12,680 bases of DNA, from the NCBI GenBank assembly GCA_023336765.1, contig JAMBLL010000190.1:1-12680 (forward strand). The letters are read 5' to 3'. The stretch is from Actinomycetes bacterium. Lineage in GTDB: Bacteria; Actinomycetota; Acidimicrobiia; Spongiisociales; UBA5794. Position 1 is the first letter of the stretch; each line of letters opens with the position of its first letter. Below, one piece after another: positions 1 to 8,501 of this stretch. Both the position numbers and the translations under genes were made by a program. The notes under the pieces are model-generated. The model was not told the origin of the DNA. It made no database searches and saw nothing but the letters and a program-made list of their open reading frames with translations.

Positions 1-645
1 CGGCTTGGCTGCGGCCGTCCGTTGACGGTATTCGCGAAGGCCAGCGAACGCAAACATCACGACAATGATGGCGCCGAACTGGAAGCCGTTCAACCAGGCG
101 TACGGAACGATGATGACGACCGCAACCCACGTGATGACCTGACTGATGAGCGGCGCCCTCTTCGGGGAGAAGATAGCGATGAAGTACTGAACCATATGCC
201 CACCATCGAGCGGCACGATCGGAATCCAGTTCAGAACACCCCATACAAGCGATGTGAAAAAGAGCGAGTTGACGAACACCGTTACCCCGGGTCCCGATCC
301 TTCAAAGAGACCGGCGCGTGCTGCGAACCACACGGCGCCTCCCAGCGCGATACCAACCGCTGATCCCGACGCAGAGACGATGAACGACTTCCAAGGCTCG
401 ATCGCCCTGGTGTGAGAGAACGTCGTGACACCCCCGAGTCCATACAGGGTTACCTTGACACCGCTGGCATCGAAACCTCTGGCCACAAGGGCATGGCCCA
501 TCTCATGGGCAAGGATCGATACGAATGCAGCAAGCGTCCATATGGCGATATCCCATCCCCTGTACGACGTTGCACCAAGCAACGCGATGAACAGGAACGT
601 CACATGGACGCCGACGGGTATGCCGAGCAGCTTGAACGAAAGCAT
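1..645 (-). CDS. M50-family (site-2-protease-like) membrane metallopeptidase, 3' end off the window
   Basis: Translating the minus strand from the ATG at 645 gives 215 codons with no stop before the window edge, so the C-terminus is missing. The protein has the M50 zinc-protease signature HEMGH at residues 47-51 inside a hydrophobic segment, and the second M50 motif N139-W-I-P-I-V-P-L-D-G-G-H150, where Asp147 would be the third zinc ligand. Hydrophobic stretches lie near residues 11-27, 33-52, 88-109, 121-146 and 167-200, as in a polytopic intramembrane protease. The opening residues FKLLGIPVGVHVTF resemble the usual start of SpoIVFB/M50B-like proteins, which favours this ATG although no clear Shine-Dalgarno precedes it. 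Family members cleave membrane-bound regulators; the substrate here is unknown. It follows rpoC in the same direction after a repeat-filled 144-nt gap and may have its own promoter. Confidence 0.88.
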   Translation of the reverse strand, partial: MLSFKLLGIPVGVHVTFLFIALLGATSYRGWDIAIWTLAAFVSILAHEMGHALVARGFDASGVKVTLYGLGGVTTFSHTRAIEPWKSFIVSASGSAVGIALGGAVWFAARAGLFEGSGPGVTVFVNSLFFTSLVWGVLNWIPIVPLDGGHMVQYFIAIFSPKRAPLISQVITWVAVVIIVPYAWLNGFQFGAIIVVMFAFAGLREYRQRTAAAKP

Positions 646-670
646 GTCCAGACGGTAGCCCGTTCGACAC

Positions 671-785
671 GCTGCGAACCCAGGGTTCGTAAACCTGTAT
701 ACGCGTCCGACAGCCCACAGAACACAAGGCGCGACGAACCCAGGGTTCGCAGCGTCCCATATGGCGCTGTGAACCCTGGGTTCGT
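671..785. repeat. Three copies of a 20-bp semi-palindrome in alternating orientation
   Basis: The gap between rpoC and the M50 gene contains GCTGYGAACCCWGGGTTCGT at 671-690 (plus), 734-753 (minus) and 766-785 (plus). The core CGAACCC-W-GGGTTCG is itself a 7+1+7 palindrome; copy three has T for its first C. Core centres are at 682, 742 and 777. Copies 2 and 3 are inverted with a 12-nt spacer and could fold into a hairpin of about 19-20 bp beginning five bases after the rpoC stop. Copy 2 could instead pair with copy 1. No U-run follows, so it is not a classical terminator. Operator sites for a dimeric regulator, or a dispersed repeat, both fit. Confidence 0.85.
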
Positions 786-789
786 GGCG

Positions 790-3700
790 TTATTCGTCGG
801 TGGAGTCGTCGTCCTCCACAACAACGGCTTCCTCTACGGACGGGGCGCCGAGTGATGCAAGCCACTCAGCGGGATCCGCCGGTAACGCATCTGTTGCAGC
901 CTCAACTTCGATATCACCGAAGAGGCCCGCTGCTGTTGGTACCTGAGCATCGGGCAGCGACGGCTCGATCTGCTGATACGCAACAGAACCTGTTCCAGCA
1001 GGAATCAGCTTGCCGATGATCACGTTCTCCTTGAGTCCACGCATGTAGTCAGACTTGGAGTTGAGCGACGCCTCCGTCAACACTCGCGTCGTCTCCTGGA
1101 AGGATGCAGCCGAGAGCCACGAGTCTGTCGCAAGCGACGCCTTCGTGATACCCATCAACTCAGGGCGACCCTCAGCAGGCTGCTTTCCGTCTTCGACCAG
1201 TTCCATGTTCTTATCGCGGAATTCCTGGGCATCGATCAGCTCAGCTGGCAGCCAGGGGCCATCGCCTGGACTCACGATACGGACCCGACGCAGCATCTGA
1301 CGAACGATCAGTTCGATGTGCTTGTCGTGGATATCCACACCCTGGGAGCGATAGACCTCCTGGACCTGTTCGACGAGGTAGATCTGACAGGCGCGCACAC
1401 CCTGGATATCGAGTACTTCCTTGGGATCGAGCGGACCTTCGGTCAGTTGGGTCCCAGGTTCGATGATGTCGCCTTCTGCCACACGCAGCTTGGCCCGAAC
1501 GGGCAACAGATACCGCATCTCTTCTTCGCCGTCGACGACCACCAGATAGCGGTCTCCGCTGTCCGGGTCATCCTCGAACGTCACGACACCACCGAGTTCC
1601 GCGAGAAGGGCGACACCCTTGGGGGTGCGAGCCTCGAAGAGTTCCTGGACACGCGGAAGACCGTGCGTGATGTCCTGGCCGGCAATGCCGCCGGTGTGGA
1701 ACGTACGCATCGTCAACTGTGTACCAGGTTCACCGATCGATTGGGCTGCCATGATCCCGACAGCAGTGCCAGACTCGACCATCGAACCTGTTGCAAGATC
1801 GATACCGTATGACGCCTTTGAGATACCGTAGCGGCTCGTGTCTGTGAGCGGCGAACGAACACGGATCTCTGAGACCTCGTCGACCTCAGCGATACCGTTC
1901 ACTGCTTCACGGTCGAGTACGAACCCAGCCGTGAGCCTGCGGCCATCGGGGAGTTGAGCGACCTTGCGACCGATCTTGACATCCTCAGCAAGGATGCGTC
2001 CGAAGATGCGATTTCGCAACTGCTTGATCACCTGGCCGTTGTCGTCACGGATCTGGATAACCAAACCTGGGTCCTCTGTCTCCTCGTCGTGGATGATGAT
2101 CTCCTGGGAGACATCAACCAGACGACGTGTCAGATAGCCAGAGTCAGCCGTACGCAGAGCCGTGTCCGCGAGTCCCTTGCGGGCACCGTGTGTCGAGATG
2201 AAGTACTCGAGCACCGAGAGGCCCTCACGGAAGTTCGCCTTGATCGGCTGAGGAATGATCTCGCCCTTTGGATTCGCAACGAGGCCACGCATGCCTGCGA
2301 TCTGTCGCAGCTGCATGATGTTGCCTCGCGCACCAGAGCGAACCATCATGTCCATCGGGTTGAACCGGTCCGCTTGCAGCGTCTCCTGCATGGCGTCCTT
2401 GACCTCGTCCGTGGCTTCGGTCCAGATCTCGATCAGTTCTGACCGACGCTCATCCGCAGTGATAACTCCCTTTTGGTACAGGTTCTCCACCTTGACTGCA
2501 CGATCCTCGAACTTCTCGAGGATCTTCTTCTTGCCTGGGGGTGTCTTCACATCCTCAAGACCGATTGTAAGGCCAGCTCGGGTCGCATAGTGGAACCCGA
2601 GTTCTTTGATATTGTCAAGTGTGTCTGCCACGTCCGGCTTGTCATAGGTATGGATCACCTCTTCAACAAGCGTACGGATATCCGACTTGATCAACACGGC
2701 ATTGACGTACGGGAACCCGAGTGGGAACGCGCCGTTCAATATCGCTCGGCCCATCGTGGTCTCCGTAAGTCCTTGTGCGTCAACGGGCTCATCATCGATC
2801 AGGTCCTTGAGCAACGGCTTCAACCGCGCATGGAGTTCAGGGTCACCTGCAAGTTCGCCAACGCGCAGCTTGATCGGTGCGTGGAGAGACAGATGGCCAG
2901 ATTCATAGGCCATCATCGCCTCATCAACAGACGAGAAGTTACGTCCGGTGCCCAACGCGTCATCCGCAAGCGCAGACAGATAGTACATCCCGATGATCAT
3001 GTCCTGGGAAGGGGTCACGATCGGCCGGCCGTTTGCTGGCGATAACACATTGTTCGTGGACAACATGAGAACCCTGGCTTCGGCCTGGGCTTCTGCAGAC
3101 AACGGTAGGTGAACAGCCATCTGGTCACCATCGAAGTCAGCGTTGAACGCTTCGCACACGAGTGGGTGAAGCAGGATCGCTTTCCCCTCGACAAGGACAG
3201 GCTCGAACGCCTGGATGCCGAGACGGTGCAACGTTGGTGCACGGTTCAACAACACCGGATGCTCCTGGATCACGTCACCAAGAACGTCCCACACCTGTGG
3301 GCGACGACGCTCGACCATCCGCTTTGCAGCCTTGATGTTCTGAGCGATCTCCTGGTCGACGAGACGCTTCATGACGAACGGCTTGAACAACTCGAGCGCC
3401 ATGATCTTGGGAAGACCGCACTGGTGCAAACGCAGATGCGGGCCCACCACGATTACGGAACGACCGGAGTAGTCCACACGTTTACCGAGGAGGTTCTGAC
3501 GGAAGCGCCCTTGCTTGCCCTTCAACATGTCTGAGAGGGATTTGAGAGGTCGGTTGCCAGGCCCCGAAACGGCCCGTCCACGACGTCCGTTATCGAAGAG
3601 GGCATCGACGGCCTCCTGGAGCATCCGCTTCTCGTTGTTCACGATGATCTCAGGTGCACCGAGATCGATGAGGCGCTTCAGGCGATTGTTCCGGTTGATC

Positions 3701-4734
3701 ACACGGCGATACAGATCGTTCATGTCCGACGTGGCGAAACGGCCACCGTCAAGCTGGACCATCGGTCGCAGATCTGGTGGGATCACGGGAATGGCCTCGA
3801 GGATCATGCCAGTCGCATCGTTCTTGCCATCGGCGAACGGCTGAACGACCTTGAGGCGCTTCATCGCGCGCTGGCGACGCTGCTGAGAGCGTGCGTCAAG
3901 GTCCTCGCGAAGCTTCGCGACCTCAGCTTGGAGGTCCATCCGCGAAATCAGGTCCTTGACGAACTCGGCGCCCATGCCCCCAACGTAGTACTCGCCATAA
4001 CGGTCAAAGATCTCGCGCCACAACTGCTCGGATTCGATCAGCTCACGTGGCTTGAGGGACTTGAAACGGTCGAATGCCTCGTTGAGCAGGTCAACCTCGA
4101 CAGTGGAGCGATCCTCGCGGTCCTTGATCTCACGCTCAGTTGTCTTCTTGCGTGCGGTGATCTCGTTCGGTTTTGCGCCGCCGTCCTCCATCTGGGCCAA
4201 CTCGGCCTCAAGACGCTCGAGTCTGGCTTCATGCCACTCGTCGAACTCCTCCTTGATGAGGATCTCCTCATGTCGTTTCGCCTCTTCGAGGTCGGGGAGG
4301 TCCTTCGTCCGCTTCTCATCGTCGACGTACGTCACGAGGTAGGCGGCGAAGTAGATGACCTTCTCGAGCTCCTTGGGAGACATGTCAAGGAGATAGCCGA
4401 GACGACTCGGGACACCCTTGAAGAACCAGATGTGTGTGACAGGGGCAGCCAACTCGATGTGCCCCATACGTTCACGGCGGACCTTCGAGCGTGTTACCTC
4501 GACGCCGCAGCGTTCACAGACAATGCCACGGAAACGAACCCGCTTGTACTTACCGCAGTAGCACTCCCAGTCACGGGTTGGCCCGAAGATGCGCTCATCA
4601 AAGAGACCATCCTTTTCTGGCTTGAGTGTTCGGTAGTTGATCGTTTCTGGCTTCTTGACCTCGCCGAATGACCAGGAACGAATCTGGTCAGATGACGCGA
4701 GGCCGATTTTCAGTTCATCGAAGAGTTGTGGCAT
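790..4734 (-). CDS. rpoC: DNA-directed RNA polymerase subunit beta-prime
   Basis: RpoC forms half of the RNA polymerase active centre and the clamp. The 1314-residue length is normal for actinobacteria. The catalytic magnesium motif NADFDGDQMAVH is at residues 531-542, with Asp533, 535 and 537. The N-terminal zinc site is intact (Cys58, 60, 73, 76), and the trigger-loop region around residues 998-1030 (QSIGEPGTQLTMRTFHTGG) is present. A charged stretch at about 140-210 looks coiled-coil. The second zinc site is missing: by motif alignment with the usual LTCxxxxGVCAxCYG block, the cysteines are Asp965, Ser972 and Ser975, and the upstream HDC cysteine is Glu884. The ATG at 4734 starts 38 nt after the rpoB stop, with only a weak ribosome-binding site, so translational coupling to rpoB is likely. 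Confidence 0.98.
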   Translation of the reverse strand: MPQLFDELKIGLASSDQIRSWSFGEVKKPETINYRTLKPEKDGLFDERIFGPTRDWECYCGKYKRVRFRGIVCERCGVEVTRSKVRRERMGHIELAAPVTHIWFFKGVPSRLGYLLDMSPKELEKVIYFAAYLVTYVDDEKRTKDLPDLEEAKRHEEILIKEEFDEWHEARLERLEAELAQMEDGGAKPNEITARKKTTEREIKDREDRSTVEVDLLNEAFDRFKSLKPRELIESEQLWREIFDRYGEYYVGGMGAEFVKDLISRMDLQAEVAKLREDLDARSQQRRQRAMKRLKVVQPFADGKNDATGMILEAIPVIPPDLRPMVQLDGGRFATSDMNDLYRRVINRNNRLKRLIDLGAPEIIVNNEKRMLQEAVDALFDNGRRGRAVSGPGNRPLKSLSDMLKGKQGRFRQNLLGKRVDYSGRSVIVVGPHLRLHQCGLPKIMALELFKPFVMKRLVDQEIAQNIKAAKRMVERRRPQVWDVLGDVIQEHPVLLNRAPTLHRLGIQAFEPVLVEGKAILLHPLVCEAFNADFDGDQMAVHLPLSAEAQAEARVLMLSTNNVLSPANGRPIVTPSQDMIIGMYYLSALADDALGTGRNFSSVDEAMMAYESGHLSLHAPIKLRVGELAGDPELHARLKPLLKDLIDDEPVDAQGLTETTMGRAILNGAFPLGFPYVNAVLIKSDIRTLVEEVIHTYDKPDVADTLDNIKELGFHYATRAGLTIGLEDVKTPPGKKKILEKFEDRAVKVENLYQKGVITADERRSELIEIWTEATDEVKDAMQETLQADRFNPMDMMVRSGARGNIMQLRQIAGMRGLVANPKGEIIPQPIKANFREGLSVLEYFISTHGARKGLADTALRTADSGYLTRRLVDVSQEIIIHDEETEDPGLVIQIRDDNGQVIKQLRNRIFGRILAEDVKIGRKVAQLPDGRRLTAGFVLDREAVNGIAEVDEVSEIRVRSPLTDTSRYGISKASYGIDLATGSMVESGTAVGIMAAQSIGEPGTQLTMRTFHTGGIAGQDITHGLPRVQELFEARTPKGVALLAELGGVVTFEDDPDSGDRYLVVVDGEEEMRYLLPVRAKLRVAEGDIIEPGTQLTEGPLDPKEVLDIQGVRACQIYLVEQVQEVYRSQGVDIHDKHIELIVRQMLRRVRIVSPGDGPWLPAELIDAQEFRDKNMELVEDGKQPAEGRPELMGITKASLATDSWLSAASFQETTRVLTEASLNSKSDYMRGLKENVIIGKLIPAGTGSVAYQQIEPSLPDAQVPTAAGLFGDIEVEAATDALPADPAEWLASLGAPSVEEAVVVEDDDSTDE

Positions 4735-4772
4735 CAGTTAGCGCTCACTTTCAGAGTTCTCGTGTCGGGCGA

Positions 4773-7700
4773 TCAGACGGGGTCCATCTCGGGACGCTCG
4801 GGGCGAGAGATATCGATCCCGAGCGATGCAGCGGTACGGAACACGTCGTCGTCAAGATCCTTGAGTTCGACTTCCTCACCTGCTGAGAGCATCTCGACAT
4901 TGAGGCACAGGGACTGCATCTCTTTGACGAGCACCTTGAACGACTCAGGGATGCCAGGCTCAGGGATGTTCTCGCCCTTGACGATCGCCTCGTACACCTT
5001 GACCCGTCCACGGACATCGTCCGACTTGATGGTCAACAGCTCCTGGAGCGCATATGCGGCACCGTAGGCCTCGAGTGCCCACACTTCCATCTCACCGAAG
5101 CGCTGGCCACCGAACTGGGCCTTACCACCGAGTGGCTGTTGGGTGATCATCGAATACGGTCCCGTTGAGCGAGCGTGGATCTTGTGATCGACAAGGTGGA
5201 CCAGCTTCAAGATGTACATGTACCCAACGGTGATCAACGAGTCATACGGCAGACCACTGCGGCCGTCGTACAGCTGACCTTTACCTTCTGCGTTGATCAG
5301 CTGGATTCCGTCACGGTTCACCTTCGAGTGGCGAAGAACGTTCAGAACCTCGTCCTCGTGAGCACCGTCGAACACGGGTGTCGCGATGTGTGTCCACTCG
5401 TCCGCGCCGACCGAAGCGGCACTCTCGAGATCGTCGAACGCGTCCCATCCCGTCGCTGCAGCCCATCCAAGATGGGTCTCAAGCACCTGGCCGAGGTTCA
5501 TTCGGGACGGTACACCGAGCGGTGAGAGGACAATGTCAACAGGTGTTCCGTCCTCGAAGAACGGCATGTCCTCCACCGGGAGCACCTTGGCGATGACGCC
5601 TTTGTTCCCGTGGCGGCCTGCAAGCTTGTCGCCCGCAGAGATCTTGCGTTGCTTCGCAACGTACACCCTGACCAACTCGTTCATGCCTGGAGGAAGGTCG
5701 TAACCATCCTCGCGGGAGAACTCCTTGACGGCGATTGCCTTGCCCGATTCACCGTGAGGCACCTTGAGCGAAACGTCTCTGACCTCACGGGCCTTCTCGC
5801 CAAAGATCGCCCTCAACAGGCGTTCCTCAGGCGTGAGCTCGGTCTCACCCTTGGGTGTGACCTTGCCAACGAGGTAGTCGCCAGGGCCAACTTCAGCACC
5901 GATACGAATGATGCCCCTGTCGTCGAGGTCCATGAGAACCTCTTCTGCGACGTTCGGGATATCTCGCGTGATCTCTTCTGCGCCGAGTTTCGTATCGCGT
6001 GCCTCGATCTCGTGCTCCTCGATGTGAATCGAGGAGAGGATGTCATCTGTGACGAGACGCTCCGAGATGATGATCGCGTCCTCGTAGTTGTAGCCCTCCC
6101 ACGGCATGAACGCAACCATAAGGTTGCGGCCGAGAGCGAGCTCTCCACCGTCAGTCGAGGCCCCATCAGCAAGTGCATCACCCTTCTTCACTTTGTCGCC
6201 TTCTGAGACGATCGGCTTCTGATTGATGCACGTTCCCTGGTTCGAACGCTCGAACTTGTCCAGGTCGAAGATGTGCTTCTTGTTCTTGCCAGCCTCCTTG
6301 ACGACGATCTCCGTCCCCGTGACGGAGACAACCTCGCCGTCGATGGGCGAGACGACGACCTCGCCGGAGTCCTTGGCTGCACGCCCCTCCATGCCGGTTC
6401 CCACAAGCGGGGCATCGGACGTGATCAAGGGAACAGCCTGGCGCTGCATGTTCGATCCCATGAGTGCACGGTTTGCGTCATCGTGCTCAAGGAATGGGAT
6501 CAATGCGGTAGCGATCGATACGACCTGCTTGGGCGAGACATCCATGTAATCGACCTCGTCGGCCTTCACATTGTCGATCTCACCGCCGGTCTTGCGTACA
6601 AGGACGTATTCGTTCGTGAAGGACCCGTCATCGTTGAGCGGTGCGTTCGCCTGAGCGATCACATGGCCCTCTTCGGCGGCTGCAGTCAGATAGTCGACCG
6701 TCCCAGACACCTTGTTGTTGATGACCCGTCGGTACGGAGACTCGATGAAACCGAACCGGTTGACTCGCGCATAGGAGGCGAGTGAACCAATCAGTCCGAT
6801 GTTCGGACCTTCAGGGGTTTCGATCGGGCACATCCGTCCATAGTGAGATGGGTGCACATCGCGAACCTCGAATCCAGCACGTTCGCGCGAGAGACCACCA
6901 GGGCCGAGAGCCGACAGGCGTCGCCTGTGAGTGATCGACGCGAGCGGGTTCGGCTGATCCATGAACTGGCTCAACTGGGATGTCCCGAAGAACTCCTTGA
7001 TCGATGCAACCACCGGCCTGATGTTGATCAGCGTCTGTGGTGTGATCGCTTCAGGATCCTGTGTGGTCATACGCTCGCGGACCACTCGCTCAAGGCGTGT
7101 CAGTCCGACGCGAATCTGATTCTGGATCAACTCCCCGACGGTACGAATACGACGGTTCTGGAAGTTGTCGATGTCGTCGATCCTGTATCCCTCAGCACCC
7201 TCGTGGAGGCCCATCAGATATTTGATCGTTGCGACCATGTCCTCGTCGGTGATCAGACCCTGCTCGGAAGCCTTGAAGTTGTCGAGCATCTCGATCGACG
7301 CGTCGCCACCGAGTTTCTGATTGAGCTTGTAGCGACCCACCCGTGTGAGGTCGTACCGTTTCGGAGTTCTGAAGAGCGTCTTGATGAGACTGCGAGCAGA
7401 CTCGATTGTGGTGAGTTCCCCCGGGCGGAGCTTGCGATAGAGGTCGAGGAGAGCCTCGTCCTTCGTCGATGTCGGATCCTTCTCGAGTGTGTTGCGCACG
7501 AGTTGGGAGTCGCCGAGCAGCGCGATGATTTCCTCATCGGTTTCCGCAATACCGAGCGCACGCAAGAAGGTGGTCACGAATTGGCGACGTTTACGATCGA
7601 CACGCACGCCGATCGTCTCCTTCTTATCGATGTCGAACTCGAGCCACGCACCGCGGCCAGGTATCACCTTGCAGGCGTATGTCGGACGTCCGGTGGTCTT

Positions 7701-8135
7701 GTCACGAGTCTCGTCGAAGTACACACCGGGGCTGCGCACAAGCTGGCTGACGACGACACGCTCAGTGCCGTTGATGATGAACGTGCCATTGCGCGTCATC
7801 ATCGGGAAGTCGCCAAGGAACACCTGCTGTTCCTTGATCTCACCCGTCTCCTTGTTGAGGAACCTGGCAGTCACATACAGCGGACGTGCGTAGTTGGTGT
7901 CACGATCCTTCGCGTCCTCTATGGACAGCGGGGGATCATCGAACCGATGGTCGGTCAGTTCTAGGGCAAGGTTGCCGGTGAAGTCCTCGATGGGCGAAAC
8001 CTCATCGAACATCTGCTTCAATCCGGACTCTAAAAAGGCATCAAACGATTCCCTCTGAATGTCGAGAAGATCTGGGATCTCCTGGACTTCCGGGATCTTT
8101 GCGAATGAGAGCCTGCTGGAACGCGCACGGGCCAA
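4773..8135 (-). CDS. rpoB: DNA-directed RNA polymerase subunit beta
   Basis: RpoB is the second large catalytic subunit. The open frame extends to an ATG at 8228, but the better start is the TTG at 8135: it is preceded by AAGAGGAGG with a 7-nt spacer and gives an N-terminus (MARARSSRLSFAKI) matching where family members begin. This start yields 1120 residues. The rifampicin pocket at about residues 384-415 reads GTSQLSQFMDQPNPLASI and then THRRRLSALGPGGL, keeping the residues equivalent to E. coli D516, H526 and S531, so a rifampicin-sensitive genotype is predicted; a Pro replaces the usual Asn at the 518 position. MCPIETPEGPNIGLI (about 435-449), MGSNMQRQAVPL (about 558-569) and GYNYEDAIII (about 680-689) are further hallmarks. 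It probably has its own promoter in addition to read-through from rplJL. Confidence 0.98.
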   Translation of the reverse strand: MARARSSRLSFAKIPEVQEIPDLLDIQRESFDAFLESGLKQMFDEVSPIEDFTGNLALELTDHRFDDPPLSIEDAKDRDTNYARPLYVTARFLNKETGEIKEQQVFLGDFPMMTRNGTFIINGTERVVVSQLVRSPGVYFDETRDKTTGRPTYACKVIPGRGAWLEFDIDKKETIGVRVDRKRRQFVTTFLRALGIAETDEEIIALLGDSQLVRNTLEKDPTSTKDEALLDLYRKLRPGELTTIESARSLIKTLFRTPKRYDLTRVGRYKLNQKLGGDASIEMLDNFKASEQGLITDEDMVATIKYLMGLHEGAEGYRIDDIDNFQNRRIRTVGELIQNQIRVGLTRLERVVRERMTTQDPEAITPQTLINIRPVVASIKEFFGTSQLSQFMDQPNPLASITHRRRLSALGPGGLSRERAGFEVRDVHPSHYGRMCPIETPEGPNIGLIGSLASYARVNRFGFIESPYRRVINNKVSGTVDYLTAAAEEGHVIAQANAPLNDDGSFTNEYVLVRKTGGEIDNVKADEVDYMDVSPKQVVSIATALIPFLEHDDANRALMGSNMQRQAVPLITSDAPLVGTGMEGRAAKDSGEVVVSPIDGEVVSVTGTEIVVKEAGKNKKHIFDLDKFERSNQGTCINQKPIVSEGDKVKKGDALADGASTDGGELALGRNLMVAFMPWEGYNYEDAIIISERLVTDDILSSIHIEEHEIEARDTKLGAEEITRDIPNVAEEVLMDLDDRGIIRIGAEVGPGDYLVGKVTPKGETELTPEERLLRAIFGEKAREVRDVSLKVPHGESGKAIAVKEFSREDGYDLPPGMNELVRVYVAKQRKISAGDKLAGRHGNKGVIAKVLPVEDMPFFEDGTPVDIVLSPLGVPSRMNLGQVLETHLGWAAATGWDAFDDLESAASVGADEWTHIATPVFDGAHEDEVLNVLRHSKVNRDGIQLINAEGKGQLYDGRSGLPYDSLITVGYMYILKLVHLVDHKIHARSTGPYSMITQQPLGGKAQFGGQRFGEMEVWALEAYGAAYALQELLTIKSDDVRGRVKVYEAIVKGENIPEPGIPESFKVLVKEMQSLCLNVEMLSAGEEVELKDLDDDVFRTAASLGIDISRPERPEMDPV

Positions 8136-8170
8136 CGCGGGTCCTCCTCTTATAGACGCTGCACAGCACA

Positions 8171-8237
8171 GATAGCGCGGAGCAGTTACGGGCGAATGGG
8201 TCAGGATAGCACAAACTGGAGATAGCACACAGCTATC
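8171..8237. repeat. GATAGC repeats in the rpoB 5' untranslated region
   Basis: GATAGC occurs at 8171-8176, 8205-8210 and 8221-8226, and inverted as GCTATC at 8232-8237. The last two form a 6-bp inverted repeat with a 5-nt spacer, and GATAGCACA is repeated at 8205 and 8221. They lie between the proposed rpoB promoter and its start codon. A regulator site or a small RNA fold is possible, but the units are short and could be chance. Confidence 0.35.
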
Positions 8238-8286
8238 CCGCCTCTGCTACCGGAGAGTCGTGAAAAAGTCTTCAACTGTGGGCCTG

Positions 8287-8315
8287 AGGTTACACGAATA
8301 TCCCGAAAAGTTCAA
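8287..8315 (-). promoter_or_regulatory. Candidate housekeeping sigma promoter for rpoBC
   Basis: On the minus strand, TTGAAC (8310-8315) is followed by a 17-bp spacer and TAACCT (8287-8292), which fits the actinobacterial -10 form TANNNT. Transcription would start near 8280 and leave an untranslated leader of about 145 nt. It lies just downstream of the heptad-repeat element and upstream of rpoB. The call rests on sequence match and position only. Confidence 0.5.
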
Positions 8316-8332
8316 GCAATACGGGGAGAGAG

Positions 8333-8494
8333 CTATCAGCCTTCAGCCATCAGCTGTCAGCTCAGAAACAGAGAGATCCAAGGCCCCGGGGCTCAGGGCG
8401 CGACGAAGGGGAGCGGCTTGCACCGCTCCCCTCTCATCGGTTCACTCGGCCATCGCAAGTTCTTGCTGATGGCTGATAGCTGACGGCTGTCAGC
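8333..8494. repeat. Inverted pair of CTGAYRG heptad arrays in the rplL-rpoB gap
   Basis: The left arm (8333-8360) is CTATCAG, CCTTCAG, CCATCAG, CTGTCAG. The right arm (8467-8494) is CTGATGG, CTGATAG, CTGACGG, CTGTCAG. Each arm is four 7-nt units and the two are in opposite orientation, so the 162-bp segment could fold with an imperfect stem of about 28 bp enclosing a second hairpin (8407-8432). The right arm is preceded by AGTTCTTGCTGAT, which also precedes the right arm of the element upstream of rplJ, suggesting that the two are copies of one element. Confidence 0.85.
8407..8432 (-). terminator. Strong GC hairpin between rplL and rpoB, possible partial terminator or processing site
   Basis: AGGGGAGCGG (8407-8416) and CCGCTCCCCT (8423-8432) form a perfect 10-bp stem with a 6-nt loop. 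No U-run follows on the minus strand, so it is not a standard intrinsic terminator. Attenuation or RNA cleavage between rplL and rpoB is known in other bacteria and lowers polymerase expression relative to ribosomal proteins; this hairpin is in the right place for such a role, which is an inference. Confidence 0.45.
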
Positions 8495-8501
8495 TTTCTT
8501 T

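Noticed and set aside
671..785. GGTTCG and GAACCC motifs as a tRNA T arm
   Set aside because: The order is inverted (GAACCC before GGGTTC) and no acceptor or anticodon arm is present.
22..855. Plus-strand open frames of 113 and 147 codons at the left end
   Set aside because: They are shadows of the minus-strand M50 protease and the repeat region; the minus-strand frame carries HEMGH and LDGGH motifs.
3928..4671. A 247-codon open frame on the plus strand opposite rpoC
   Set aside because: It is antisense to conserved rpoC, its composition mirrors the rpoC codons, and no domain is recognisable.
6843..7964. A 373-codon open frame on the plus strand opposite rpoB
   Set aside because: It lies wholly antisense to a highly conserved rpoB region, has no recognisable motif and arises from GC-biased codon use; no supporting start site or neighbours.
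8136..8228. N-terminal extension of RpoB from the upstream ATG at 8228
   Set aside because: The extra residues are unlike the family, the region contains the GATAGC repeats, and a strong Shine-Dalgarno marks the TTG at 8135.
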